Source of the DNA: Ruminococcaceae bacterium UBA6353
Lineage (GTDB): Bacteria; Bacillota; Clostridia; Oscillospirales; Acutalibacteraceae
Length of the DNA stretch: 16,372 nucleotides
NCBI GenBank assembly: GCA_002437905.1
Contig: DJRT01000021.1
Location: 53,099 to 69,470 of the forward strand
Direction: 5' to 3'
Both the position numbers and the translations under genes were made by a program. Position 1 is the stretch's first letter, and every line of letters starts with the position of its first letter. This document shows positions 6,971-14,406 of the stretch, in pieces. The notes under the pieces were generated by a model. The model searched no databases. It saw nothing but the letters and a program-made list of their open reading frames with translations, and was not told the DNA's origin.

Positions 6971-8404
6971 TCACAAATGGAGGCGTCTGGCGGATCTTGC
7001 AGCGGCAAATTCCTTATAGCGGCGCAGCCGCGGGAGAATGATCGCGTAGAATATGCCATCCAGCGTGGCGCGGGAGATCTGGTCAAGGCCGTTGCATACG
7101 CAGGCGGCAACAACCCCCATCTGCCACAGGCGGACGGAAAGAAAACCGCCGGCCACGCGGAATATCCACAGGCTGATCAGGGAGGCGATCAGCGGCCCCT
7201 GGGGGTGGCTGACGCCGCACAGCACACCGGAGAAGGTGCGATGCACGAAGATGGCCACCGCCGGCAGGCAATACAGCCGCAGCAGCAGCGCACAGATGCG
7301 GATAACCTCCGGGTCGTCGGAAAACAGGCTGCCCATTGCCCGGCCGCAGAAGAAGAACAGCGCCGCCACACCGCCGCTGAGGATCAGGCTGTAACGCATG
7401 ACCAGGCGGGTCAGGCTGCTGATCTGATCCACCTTGCCGCGACCCAGCAGCATGCCGGCCATGGAGGTGACAGCAATGCTCAGGCCGCCGCTGAGTGCCC
7501 AGGCCAGCTCCTCCACGCTGGCGGATACCTGGTAGCCGGCATAGGGGGTGGTGGCGATGACGGTCAGAATGGCGGTGTTGACCACATTGCCGCCCTGCAG
7601 CACCAGCTGCTCGGCGCCGGAGAAGATGCCTACCTGCAGCACGGGGTACATCACCCGGCGGGTGGGCAGATAGTCCTGCAGGCTGCCCCAGGAGCCGTTG
7701 CCCTTCGGACATACCAGCGAGCGGGTGCCCAGCAGCAGCCACAGGGCGGCCACACAGGTCAGCAGCTTGGTGATGGTGGTGGACAGCGCCGCGCCGGCCA
7801 CCCGCATGGCGGGGAAGCCCAGGCGGCCGTTGATCAGGCAGTAATTAAGGAATACCTTTAATATGCCGGCCGCCACATTGAACATCATCGGCAGCCGCGT
7901 CTGTCCGATCCCGCGGAAAACGGCGCACACCGTGACGGTCATGATCTGGCTGAAGAAGCCGGCGGAAATAATGCGGAAATACAGGGTGGCGTCGGCAGCA
8001 ATTTCGCTGTTGGCCCCCAGCAGGCGGATCAGCTGCGGAGCCAGCAGTACGCCGCCGACGGTCAGCAGTATGCCGACAGCCCCCATGATGGGCAGACTGA
8101 CGCGGGAGGTGCGCCGGCATGCGGCGTAGTCCCCTGCGCCGCAGCGCTGGGCGATCACCACCGTAAAGCCGGAGCAGAAGGCGGTGGCCACGCACACCGC
8201 CAGGTTGATGGAGGCGACGGTTACCCCGACGGCCGCAATGGCCGCGGTGGCGTTTTCCGCCCGCTTGAGCATCATGGTGTCCACCACACCGAATAGGGTA
8301 TTGACCATGTTTTCGATCAATACGGGGATTAGAATACGCCAGAAGAGCCGCTTGTCCTCAGCGGACAGCGGCTCCGGCTTTGGGAGCTTTTGCTGGGATG
8401 GCAC
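6971..8404 (-). CDS. MATE family efflux transporter
   Basis: A 477-residue integral membrane protein with about twelve hydrophobic segments in two similar halves, of the MATE (multidrug and toxin extrusion) family, which export cationic drugs or metabolites by sodium or proton antiport. The first half begins LFWRILIPVLIENMVNTLFG and VDTMML with conserved acidic D42 in segment 1; the block VFRGIGQTRLPMMFNVAAGI is typical for the end of the first half and CGVSHPQGPLIASL for the second. The start is a GTG at 8404, 9 bases behind AAGGAGG; no ATG fits, and reading on to 8530 gives no family sequence. Substrate unknown. It heads the run of genes through thioesterase, unknown protein, queT and the zinc importer. 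C-terminal residues are basic and cytosolic. Confidence 0.93.
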   Translation of the reverse strand: MPSQQKLPKPEPLSAEDKRLFWRILIPVLIENMVNTLFGVVDTMMLKRAENATAAIAAVGVTVASINLAVCVATAFCSGFTVVIAQRCGAGDYAACRRTSRVSLPIMGAVGILLTVGGVLLAPQLIRLLGANSEIAADATLYFRIISAGFFSQIMTVTVCAVFRGIGQTRLPMMFNVAAGILKVFLNYCLINGRLGFPAMRVAGAALSTTITKLLTCVAALWLLLGTRSLVCPKGNGSWGSLQDYLPTRRVMYPVLQVGIFSGAEQLVLQGGNVVNTAILTVIATTPYAGYQVSASVEELAWALSGGLSIAVTSMAGMLLGRGKVDQISSLTRLVMRYSLILSGGVAALFFFCGRAMGSLFSDDPEVIRICALLLRLYCLPAVAIFVHRTFSGVLCGVSHPQGPLIASLISLWIFRVAGGFLSVRLWQMGVVAACVCNGLDQISRATLDGIFYAIILPRLRRYKEFAAARSARRLHL

Positions 8405-8456
8405 GAAGAATATCCTCCTTACGGACAGTGCACGGGTATCGCCCGAAGATCCGACC

Positions 8457-8484
8457 GTTATAGAATTGTCGCCGGCCGGACAAA
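8457..8484 (-). promoter_or_regulatory. Possible promoter of the MATE gene
   Basis: TATAAC (8462-8457) on the minus strand is a fair -10 element. The only -35 candidates, TTTGTC with 16 bases or TTGTCC with 15 bases of spacing, are weak. The position, about 50 bases before the GTG start and behind the parB stop, is right. No convincing terminator is visible between parB and this site, so readthrough from parAB is possible. Confidence 0.35.
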
Positions 8485-8554
8485 GAGACGGCGGTATTCG
8501 CCCGGTGGGGCGGCACTGTCTCAGAAGCACGGGAAGCGATGGGGAAGTGCAGTT

Positions 8555-9421
8555 TTATCTTTCTTTTGGCTGCTCGGCCAGCCGGTTGGCCAGCGCCCGC
8601 AGATCGTCGGGGTCAAAAAATTCCAGCTGCAGGGTGCCGCCCTTGGGGGCGACGGATACCCGCACCTGCCGGCCGAGAGCCTCCCGCAGGGAAAGCTCCA
8701 CCTCGTCATAGAAGCTGTCCCGCCGTTTCGGGGCGGGCGGCGCGGTGCGCGGAGCTTTTTTGGCGGCCTTGGCCAGGCGCTCCAGTTCGCGCACCGACAG
8801 GTCACGCTCCACGGCGGCCTGTGCCATGGCGATCTGTGCCTCGCTGCCCTCAAAGGCCAGCACCGTGCGGGCATGGCCGGCGGAAAGGGTGCCGCTGGCC
8901 ACCAGATCGGCCACCGGCTGCGGCAGATGCAGCAGCCGCAGGGCATTGGCCACCGCCGGGCGGGATTTATTGACCACCTGGGCGGCCTGCTCCTGGGTCA
9001 TGCCGTAGCTTTCCATCAGCGTGCGGTAGCCCAGCGCCTCCTCCATCGGATTGAGATCCTCCCGCTGCAGGTTTTCAATCAGCGCCAGCTCGGCCGCCTG
9101 CTGCTCGGTCATCTCGCGCACCACCACCGGCACCTCGGTCAGCCCCGCCATGCGGGAGGCGCGCCAGCGCCGCTCACCGGCCACCAGCTGATAGGTGCCG
9201 TCCGGCATCGGCCGCACCAGCAGCGGCTGCAGCACGCCGTGCTGTGCAATGGAGGCAGAAAGCTCCGCCAGCGCATCCTCGTCAAACTGGCGACGGGGCT
9301 GCTCACGGTTGGGAACGACCTCCTCGATCGGCAGAGAAACCGCGCGGGCGTCATCCTCCAGCGTGTTCTGTGCAAACAGCACATCCAGCCCCTTGCCGAG
9401 GCCGCCTTTTTTCATAGCCAT
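8555..9421 (-). CDS. parB: Chromosome partitioning protein ParB (Spo0J family)
   Basis: A 288-residue ParB/Spo0J protein: a CTP-dependent clamp that loads at parS sites, spreads on DNA and recruits condensin and ParA for chromosome segregation. Visible are the N-terminal basic GLGKGLDVLF peptide that stimulates ParA, box I AGERRWRA (81-88), box II ENLQREDLNPMEEA (116-129), the parS-reading helix-turn-helix MTQEQAAQVVNKSRPAVANALRLL (141-164) and, after a Lys/Ala/Pro linker (about 218-235), the C-terminal dimerisation domain. Length is normal for Firmicutes. The ATG at 9421 lies 7 bases behind AAAGGAGG; the next Met (MKKGG) is two codons on. It starts 16 bases after parA. Chromosomal rather than plasmid type, judged from closeness to Spo0J and housekeeping neighbours. 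Confidence 0.96.
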   Translation of the reverse strand: MAMKKGGLGKGLDVLFAQNTLEDDARAVSLPIEEVVPNREQPRRQFDEDALAELSASIAQHGVLQPLLVRPMPDGTYQLVAGERRWRASRMAGLTEVPVVVREMTEQQAAELALIENLQREDLNPMEEALGYRTLMESYGMTQEQAAQVVNKSRPAVANALRLLHLPQPVADLVASGTLSAGHARTVLAFEGSEAQIAMAQAAVERDLSVRELERLAKAAKKAPRTAPPAPKRRDSFYDEVELSLREALGRQVRVSVAPKGGTLQLEFFDPDDLRALANRLAEQPKER

Positions 9422-9437
9422 TGCTGTTCCTCCTTTG

Positions 9438-10202
9438 TTATATCTGCTTGTCCAGTATTTCCTGCGCCAGCGCCCGGTAGGCCTTGGCACCCTTGGAATT
9501 TTTATCATAGTAGTTGATCGGCCGGCCGTAGCTAGGCGCCTCGGCCAGGCGTACGCTGCGGGGAATGACCGTACCGTACACCTTGCGGGGAAAGAATTTC
9601 TTTACCTCTGCCACCACCTGCTGTGTCAGGTTGGTGCGCCCATCGTACATGGTGAACAGTACGCCCTCCAGCTCCAGCGTGGGGTTGTACAGGCGCTTGA
9701 CCTGCCGTACAGTGGCGATCAGCTGGGAAAGTCCCTCCAGCGCGTAATACTCCGGCTGCGCCGGGATCAGGAAGGTATCTGCTGCCACCAGCGCATTGAG
9801 GGTCAGCAGCCCCAGTGCGGGCGGACAGTCGATGAAAATATAGTCGTATTGCTCCCGGTAGGCGGCCAGTGCGGCCTTCAGCCGGCTTTCCCGCCGGGGG
9901 ATGTCCACCATCTCGATCTCCGCCCCGGCCAGCGCTACGCTGGAGGGGATCACAGCCAGGTTCTGGAAAGCGGTGCGCAGCGCCGCACGGGCGCTCTCCT
10001 CGCTGCCGGCCAGCAGATCATAGGTCGACAGCCTGACCTGCCGCTTGTCAATGCCAACGCCGCTGGTGGCATTGCCCTGCGGGTCGATATCCACCAAAAG
10101 GCAGCGCTTGCCGGCCTCGGCAATGGCGGAGGCCAGATTGACGGCGGAGGTGGTTTTGCCAACGCCGCCCTTCTGTGTGACAACTGCGATGATCTTGGCC
10201 AT
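9438..10202 (-). CDS. parA: Chromosome partitioning ATPase ParA (Soj family)
   Basis: A 254-residue deviant-Walker ATPase. The P-loop KGGVGKTT (11-18) has the extra lysine K11 typical of ParA/MinD; LLVDIDPQGNATSGVG (35-50) and YIFIDCPPALGLLTLNAL give the switch and Walker B regions. The dimer binds DNA non-specifically and forms the gradient that moves ParB-parS complexes; in Bacillus the homologue Soj also acts on DnaA. No N-terminal helix-turn-helix is present, as in chromosomal and small ParA types. A GGAAAGGG ribosome site lies 8 bases before the ATG, and a good promoter lies 53 bases upstream. parB follows at 16 bases, forming the standard parAB operon. Confidence 0.96.
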   Translation of the reverse strand: MAKIIAVVTQKGGVGKTTSAVNLASAIAEAGKRCLLVDIDPQGNATSGVGIDKRQVRLSTYDLLAGSEESARAALRTAFQNLAVIPSSVALAGAEIEMVDIPRRESRLKAALAAYREQYDYIFIDCPPALGLLTLNALVAADTFLIPAQPEYYALEGLSQLIATVRQVKRLYNPTLELEGVLFTMYDGRTNLTQQVVAEVKKFFPRKVYGTVIPRSVRLAEAPSYGRPINYYDKNSKGAKAYRALAQEILDKQI

Positions 10203-10254
10203 AGGTCATACCCTTTCCTGTGTTTTCCCGGCTTTTTGCGGGCCGTAGCAGTTC

Positions 10255-10283
10255 ATTCTACCATATTCCGACGCATTTGTACA
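10255..10283 (-). promoter_or_regulatory. Promoter of parAB
   Basis: On the minus strand TGTACA (10283-10278) and TAGAAT (10260-10255) are 17 bases apart. The expected start is near 10248, giving a leader of about 45 bases to the parA ATG at 10202. Confidence 0.7.
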
Positions 10284-10295
10284 GAGCTGCGCCGG

Positions 10296-10347
10296 AAAAA
10301 TCCGTCGCCGTTTCGCCATTCTTTGGTGAATGGGCGGCGGCTTTTTT
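10296..10347 (-). terminator. Terminator behind the TRIC-family gene (possibly bidirectional)
   Basis: Six perfect pairs (CCATTC 10316-10321 with GAATGG 10328-10333, loop of six) are extended over an internal loop by CGCCG (10306-10310) with CGGCG (10335-10339). On the minus strand five T follow after a short gap (10300-10296); on the plus strand six T (10342-10347) follow directly. It starts 6 bases behind the TRIC stop codon and before the parAB promoter. Confidence 0.7.
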
Positions 10348-10352
10348 GTCCA

Positions 10353-10997
10353 TTATTTCTCAAATGGCTTGATGCGCGGCATGCTCCAGCGGAAGCGGGC
10401 GGCCAGCAGCCGGATAGCCGTCACCAGCACAATGGCCAGCAGCATGGCCAGCAGCGGGCGGTGGGGGTACAGCAGATCGTAGACGATGCAGCCGCCCAGC
10501 GCCGCCAGGAAATACACCCGCTTATGCAGCACAAAGGGGACGCGGCTGCACAGCACATCCCGCAGCACGCCGCCGCCGATGGCGGTGGTGCCCCCCATGA
10601 ACAGCACCAGCAGGTGGTTGCTGCCGTAGCCGGCGGCCACGGCGGTCTGGATGCCTGCCACGCCGAAGGCACCCAGCCCGACAGCGTCAAACAGGTTCAT
10701 GATCTGATCCAGCAGCTCCCGGCGGCGCTGGATGCGGCCATACAGCCGGCAGGCCAGCAGGAATACCACCAGCGATACTCCGGCCGCCGCGGCCAGAAAC
10801 TCGCTGTGGGTGAACATCTGCGGGGGAACCTGCCCCAGCAGTACATCCCGCAGGATGCCGCCGCCGGTGGCGGTCACGCTGCCAAGGAACAGCACACCAA
10901 TGACATCCATGCCGCGGTCAACGGCCATCATCGCGCCGGAAATGCCGCAGGCCACGGCGCCGATCATGTTGGCGATCCATAAAAGCTGTTCTTCCAT
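10353..10997 (-). CDS. TRIC cation channel / YadS (UPF0126) family membrane protein
   Basis: A 214-residue membrane protein of the UPF0126 (YadS/YicG) family, now grouped with TRIC-type channels; bacterial members have been linked to cation conductance and to glycine uptake. It is an internal duplication: TGGGILRDVLLGQVP (44-58) in the first half is repeated as GGGVLRDVLCSRVP (141-154) in the second, each following a glycine-rich bent helix. About seven membrane segments can be drawn, and the tail is basic. The ATG at 10997 is chosen because family sequence starts there; a GAGGAG lies 11 bases upstream and GAGAGG only one base upstream, so initiation may be modest. It has its own promoter and terminator and appears to be monocistronic. 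Confidence 0.93.
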   Translation of the reverse strand: MEEQLLWIANMIGAVACGISGAMMAVDRGMDVIGVLFLGSVTATGGGILRDVLLGQVPPQMFTHSEFLAAAAGVSLVVFLLACRLYGRIQRRRELLDQIMNLFDAVGLGAFGVAGIQTAVAAGYGSNHLLVLFMGGTTAIGGGVLRDVLCSRVPFVLHKRVYFLAALGGCIVYDLLYPHRPLLAMLLAIVLVTAIRLLAARFRWSMPRIKPFEK

Positions 10998-11035
10998 ACC
11001 TCTCAAAACTCCTCTGCCGGTGGCGTTACCCTGCC

Positions 11036-11064
11036 AGTGTAGCACAGATTTTCCGGTGGCGCAA
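11036..11064 (-). promoter_or_regulatory. Promoter of the TRIC-family gene
   Basis: TTGCGC (11064-11059) and TACACT (11041-11036) on the minus strand are 17 bases apart, and TG one base before the -10 gives an extended -10 form. The leader to the ATG at 10997 would be about 30 bases. Confidence 0.55.
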
Positions 11065-11108
11065 CCGTTTTTTCTTTACTACCATATGATCGCATGGGAG
11101 CCGGAATG

Positions 11109-11143
11109 CAAAATGCCCTCCGGCCGCAGGGGCCGGAGGGCAT
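11109..11143 (-). terminator. Terminator behind the YerB-like lipoprotein gene
   Basis: A perfect 13-base-pair stem (ATGCCCTCCGGCC 11113-11125 with its complement 11131-11143) closes a five-base loop. On the minus strand it runs into four T and then GC. It begins 20 bases behind the stop codon. The stem is very stable; the T tract is short. Confidence 0.75.
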
Positions 11144-11163
11144 GGCTGTGCTGGGGGCTTTTT

Positions 11164-12228
11164 TCAGCTCACGGTGGTGCGGCCGCGCAGGGTGTCGCTG
11201 GCCAGGCAGACAAAGGTCTTGCCCTCGGCCACCGTCAGTGGGGTAACGCCGTCGCTTTCGTAATAGTGCAGGCCATCGCTGCTGTTCGTCCAGCGGATCT
11301 CCCGGCTGGTGCCGCCGCTGGCCAGCAGGCCGCTGCCGCTTTTCAGGTCAAAATCGTACCGGTTGGCGGTGTGCCCGCCGGAGGAATAGACCTCGTCCAG
11401 CGTGCGGTGGTCGTACATCACGATCACATTGCTCACGGCAATGGGGCCGCCCGTGTGGGTGGTGTGCACCGGGGTGTCCAGGGAGCTGCGGTGCTTGAGA
11501 TACTGGCCCTTTTCCGCATCGTAGGTAAAGGCCATGTCGTAGGCCTCCGACAGCTTGACCACCACGGTGTTGGCGGCGGCGGAGCCGGCTTTTTTGCCAA
11601 ACTGGAACGGCACGGCGGCGGTGGTGGTCTTGCGCATCTTGCGGCTGTCTACGCGGCTGAGCACCTTGTCCCGCACAAAGGTCTTGCGGTTCCAGGAATA
11701 GTTCTGGCTGTTTTTCAGTACGGCATTGACCGTCTCGCAGCCGGTGATATCGTCCACCTTCAGCGTCTGTATGGTCTCCAGGCCGGTCTGCGAACCGCCG
11801 ATATGGCAGTAGATGCAGTCCAGTGCCTTGGCAAACTTGACAAAGTGCGGGCGGGCGCTGCGCACTGGACCGATCTCATCCGGCAGCCGGTCCACGCTGG
11901 AAAAGATGGCCAGGATACGGGGGATACCGGCCTCGGTTTCAGCCTCGAAGAACATATCCGCCTTTTCCAGATTGATCTGCACCAGCGTGGCGCTTTCGTC
12001 CGTGACCACCACGCCGATGGGGCGGTCGTTGTCGGTCTCCATATCGTGCAGGCCGGTCAGCCGGTTCAGCCCCAGCACCGGCTGGGGGGCTGTGGTGGTT
12101 GTGGTGGTGGTCGGCACGGAGGAGGGCTCCAAAATACTGGTGTCCTTTTTTCCACAGCCTGCGGCGGTCAGCAGCAGGGCGGCTGCGGCTGCCGCGGCCA
12201 GTGCCCGGCGCAGAGAAGAAAATGTCAT
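11164..12228 (-). CDS. DUF3048 (YerB-like) family lipoprotein
   Basis: A 354-residue exported lipoprotein. The signal peptide has two Arg (7-8), an Ala/Leu core and the lipobox LTAAGC (20-25), so C25 should be lipidated. A short Thr linker (40-46) leads into the DUF3048 region, recognised by LNRLTGL, RPIGVVVTDE, ADMFFEAETEAGIPRILAIFSS and IGPVRSARPHFVKFA, which match Bacillus YerB-type proteins. Biochemical function of the family is not established as far as I know; it is widespread in Gram-positive bacteria. The end (about 270-354) with NVIVMYD and GLHYYESDGVTPLTVAEGKTFVCL is the typical second half. An AAAGAGG site is 10 bases before the ATG, and its own promoter and terminator make it monocistronic. 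It is the last minus-strand gene before the direction switch. Confidence 0.92.
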   Translation of the reverse strand: MTFSSLRRALAAAAAAALLLTAAGCGKKDTSILEPSSVPTTTTTTTAPQPVLGLNRLTGLHDMETDNDRPIGVVVTDESATLVQINLEKADMFFEAETEAGIPRILAIFSSVDRLPDEIGPVRSARPHFVKFAKALDCIYCHIGGSQTGLETIQTLKVDDITGCETVNAVLKNSQNYSWNRKTFVRDKVLSRVDSRKMRKTTTAAVPFQFGKKAGSAAANTVVVKLSEAYDMAFTYDAEKGQYLKHRSSLDTPVHTTHTGGPIAVSNVIVMYDHRTLDEVYSSGGHTANRYDFDLKSGSGLLASGGTSREIRWTNSSDGLHYYESDGVTPLTVAEGKTFVCLASDTLRGRTTVS

Positions 12229-12281
12229 GCTATAACAGCCTCTTTTCGTGAAAAAAGTCGATTTTTGGTTTCGGTTTTTCT

Positions 12282-12310
12282 ATTCTATCACGCCTTGCCG
12301 CGGTTTGCAA
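12282..12310 (-). promoter_or_regulatory. Promoter of the YerB-like lipoprotein gene
   Basis: TTGCAA (12310-12305) and TAGAAT (12287-12282) on the minus strand are separated by 17 bases. The leader is about 47 bases to the ATG at 12228. It is back to back with the plus-strand GH16 promoter 57 bases away. Confidence 0.8.
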
Positions 12311-12366
12311 TCGCTTTTGCCCGTGAACAGGTGGAAAAATCTGCATTTTTTGCGGCTTTTTTCACC

Positions 12367-12395
12367 TTGACATTCCTGCGGGGCTTCGGTATCCT
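12367..12395 (+). promoter_or_regulatory. Promoter of the GH16 gene
   Basis: A perfect TTGACA (12367-12372), 17 bases, then TATCCT (12390-12395). The leader is about 40 bases before the ATG at 12441, which follows AAGGAGG (12427-12433) at 7 bases. Confidence 0.75.
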
Positions 12396-12440
12396 GTGGG
12401 TGGCATCCCCCAAAAATACGCCGTTCAAGGAGGAAAAACG

Positions 12441-13310
12441 ATGAACGATACCCTGAAGAAAGAGGCCGAGGCACTGCGCATTCCGTATGAAAAGATGGGG
12501 CGCGTGCTGGTATGGCATGACGAATTTGCCGGCGACGGCATTGACCCGGAGAAGTGGTGCTTCTACCGCACGATGAGCGCCGCCGACCGCGAGTATGACA
12601 ACAGTGAGCGCTGCATCCGCGTGGAGGACGGTCAGCTGCACATGCAGGTGCACCGCAGCCAGCAGCCGGGCGCCAATTTTTCGCTCAGCGAGGGCTTCAC
12701 CACCAAGGAGACCATGAATTTCAAGTACGGCTATCTGGAGCTGCGCGCGCGGGTGCCGTTCCGTCATGGGGCGTGGCCGTCCTTCTGGATGAAGAGCGAC
12801 ACCCCCTTTGCCAAGAGCAGCTATATGGCCGAGATCGACATTTACGAGGTTTTTTCCAGCCAGAAGGATGTGGTGGCCAACCTGCACAAGTGGGGCAGCG
12901 GCAAGCATGTGATGCTGCCGGGCGGCGAGGGCAGCCTGAACCGCGCCTATACCTTTAAGAATTGGGAAAACCTCAACAATGAGTATCATGTGTACGGCTT
13001 TGAATGGACGCCGAAGGAGACCAAATATTATGTGGACGGCGAATGCTATGCCGTCTTCCCGATTGATGAAAGCGGCGAGTTCGGCGATGAGCCGGTGCTG
13101 GCCGGCATGAGCGGCTTCCACGATTTTGCCTACCCGATCTTCAACAATGAGATCTTCAGCGAGGGCAGCAGCTGGAAGCCGGAGGGCCGTCTGCTGACCG
13201 ACGCGGATCCCATGCCGATCGACTATTATCTCGACTATTTGCGGCTGTATCAGAACCCCGCCACAGAGGAGCTGAAGCTTGGCGAAGAAATCCGCGCAGC
13301 AAAGAAATAA
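12441..13310 (+). CDS. Glycoside hydrolase family 16 protein without signal peptide
   Basis: A 289-residue protein with the GH16 beta-jelly-roll: LVWHDEF (23-29) at the start, KYGYLELRARVPF (95-107), WPSFWM (112-117), the catalytic block EIDIYE (E131 nucleophile, D133, E136 acid/base in the family ExDxxE form), YHVYGFEWTPKETKYYVDGE and a final IDYYLDYLRLYQNP strand. GH16 enzymes cut beta-1,3/1,4-glucans, agars, carrageenans and related glycans with retention. Length is that of one catalytic domain without binding modules. The N-terminus is polar with no signal peptide, so it appears cytosolic, unusual for GH16. AAGGAGG lies 7 bases before the ATG, and a strong promoter precedes it. The lyase/aldolase gene follows 153 bases on. 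Substrate cannot be fixed from the sequence. Confidence 0.9.
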   Translation: MNDTLKKEAEALRIPYEKMGRVLVWHDEFAGDGIDPEKWCFYRTMSAADREYDNSERCIRVEDGQLHMQVHRSQQPGANFSLSEGFTTKETMNFKYGYLELRARVPFRHGAWPSFWMKSDTPFAKSSYMAEIDIYEVFSSQKDVVANLHKWGSGKHVMLPGGEGSLNRAYTFKNWENLNNEYHVYGFEWTPKETKYYVDGECYAVFPIDESGEFGDEPVLAGMSGFHDFAYPIFNNEIFSEGSSWKPEGRLLTDADPMPIDYYLDYLRLYQNPATEELKLGEEIRAAKK

Positions 13311-13320
13311 GAGCGTTCGT

Positions 13321-13339
13321 TATAAATAGTGTATAAATA
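13321..13339 (+). repeat. Short direct repeat TATAAATA
   Basis: TATAAATA occurs twice (13321-13328 and 13332-13339), separated by GTG, in the AT-rich gap behind the GH16 stop. No clear terminator lies between GH16 and the next gene: the only GC palindrome (about 13345-13357) is a four-pair stem, with its T tract 13 bases away. Function unknown. Confidence 0.35.
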
Positions 13340-13401
13340 ATTCTCCCCGCCGGCGGGCATAATACCATAATTTTTTGGAAAAACCGTCATGAAAATTCAC
13401 C

Positions 13402-13430
13402 TTGTCCTTTTACCGAAAATGCGGTAAACT
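13402..13430 (+). promoter_or_regulatory. Promoter of the DapA-superfamily gene
   Basis: TTGTCC (13402-13407) and TAAACT (13425-13430) are separated by 17 bases. The start is expected near 13437, with a leader of about 27 bases to the ATG at 13464. An inverted repeat overlies the spacer and the -10 element. Confidence 0.6.
13409..13428 (+). promoter_or_regulatory. Inverted repeat over the promoter, candidate operator
   Basis: TTTACCG (13409-13415) and CGGTAAA (13422-13428) form a perfect 7-base inverted repeat with a 6-base centre, placed in the -35/-10 spacer and covering the first four bases of the -10 hexamer. A dimeric repressor bound here would block RNA polymerase. The centre-to-centre distance of 13 bases is longer than one helical turn. 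No protein is assigned. Confidence 0.45.
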
Positions 13431-13463
13431 GAGAGTACCATAAATCGTTTGGAGGTAACAACA

Positions 13464-14378
13464 ATGGCATTCAAGAAACCCGAAGGCATTTTTATCCCTA
13501 TGGTCACTCCCTTTAACCCCTCGGATGAGTCGGTTAATGTTAACGGCGTGAAGGAAGTTACCAACTTCCTGATCGACAACGGCATCGACGGCCTGATCCC
13601 CAGCGGCTCCAGCGGCGAGATCGTCGCCATGACCAACGAGGAGCAGATGCTGGTCAACCGCACGGTCGTGGAGACCGCTGCCGGCCGCGTTAAGGTGTTC
13701 GCTTCCACCGGTGCTTATCGTACCTGCGATGTCATCAAGATGTCCAAGGACGCTGAGGCTGCCGGCGCTGACGGCGTGATGATCGTCACTCCGTGGTACA
13801 TGGCTCCCAACGAGGCTGAGCTGTATGAGCACTACAAGGCCATCCGTGCGGCCATCAACATCCCGATCATGGTTTATCACAACCCCTACTACAGCACCTG
13901 CAATATGTCCATGGACTTCATTGCGAAGCTGTACAATGACGGCCTGATCGATGCGGTCAAGGAGCGTCAGGCGGATGTGTACAACCAGCAGGTTCTGCGC
14001 TACAAGACCGATGACAACTTCGGCCTGTTCTACGGCTACGATGTCTGCCCTGTTGAGACTGTCTCCACCTGGGCTGACGGCTGGGTCTGCGGCACCGGTA
14101 ACCTGTTCCCCCGCGAGAACAAGACTGTCTTCGATCTGGCCAAGGCGCGCAAGATGGAAGAGGCGATGAAGTATCACTTCGAGAAGATCCGCCCCTATCT
14201 GCCCCTGTTCACCGAGCCGACCGCTTCCGGTCTGCCCTGCCCGTGGCTGTCCGTCATTAAGGAAGGCCTGAAGATGCGCGGCGTTGACGCCGGTGTCGCC
14301 CGTAAGCCCGTTATGGGTCTGCCGGATGACATGGTCGAGAAGGTCAGAAAGACCCTCAAGGAGTTCGGCCACATCTGA
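13464..14378 (+). CDS. Dihydrodipicolinate synthase / N-acetylneuraminate lyase superfamily enzyme
   Basis: A 304-residue TIM-barrel class I aldolase/dehydratase of the DapA/NanA superfamily. Visible: GSSGEIVAMTNEE (48-60, the carboxylate-binding GTTGE-like loop), the second-turn VTPWY (108-112), catalytic Tyr in VYHNP (Y138) and the probable Schiff-base Lys K166 in DAVKE. The Arg that follows the Tyr in true DHDPS (YNxPSRT) is replaced in YHNPYYST, so lysine synthesis is unlikely; pyruvate-forming cleavage or dehydration of a sugar acid or related compound is more likely. Length is normal. GGAGG lies 8 bases before the ATG at 13464. Codons favour GCT, CGT, AAC and AAG more than the neighbours do, suggesting strong expression. 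It has its own promoter, overlapped by an inverted repeat, and a strong terminator. Confidence 0.9.
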   Translation: MAFKKPEGIFIPMVTPFNPSDESVNVNGVKEVTNFLIDNGIDGLIPSGSSGEIVAMTNEEQMLVNRTVVETAAGRVKVFASTGAYRTCDVIKMSKDAEAAGADGVMIVTPWYMAPNEAELYEHYKAIRAAINIPIMVYHNPYYSTCNMSMDFIAKLYNDGLIDAVKERQADVYNQQVLRYKTDDNFGLFYGYDVCPVETVSTWADGWVCGTGNLFPRENKTVFDLAKARKMEEAMKYHFEKIRPYLPLFTEPTASGLPCPWLSVIKEGLKMRGVDAGVARKPVMGLPDDMVEKVRKTLKEFGHI

Positions 14379-14406
14379 TGACCGCTCTTGCGTAAGCAAA
14401 GCATCC

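Noticed and set aside
8405..10352. parS site near parAB
   Set aside because: I looked for the TGTTTCACGTGAAACA-type palindrome in and around parA and parB and elsewhere in the window and saw no convincing copy.
13340..13385. Terminator behind the GH16 gene
   Set aside because: The CCCGCCGGCGGG palindrome gives only a four-pair stem, and the T run lies 13 bases further on, so it does not have terminator form.
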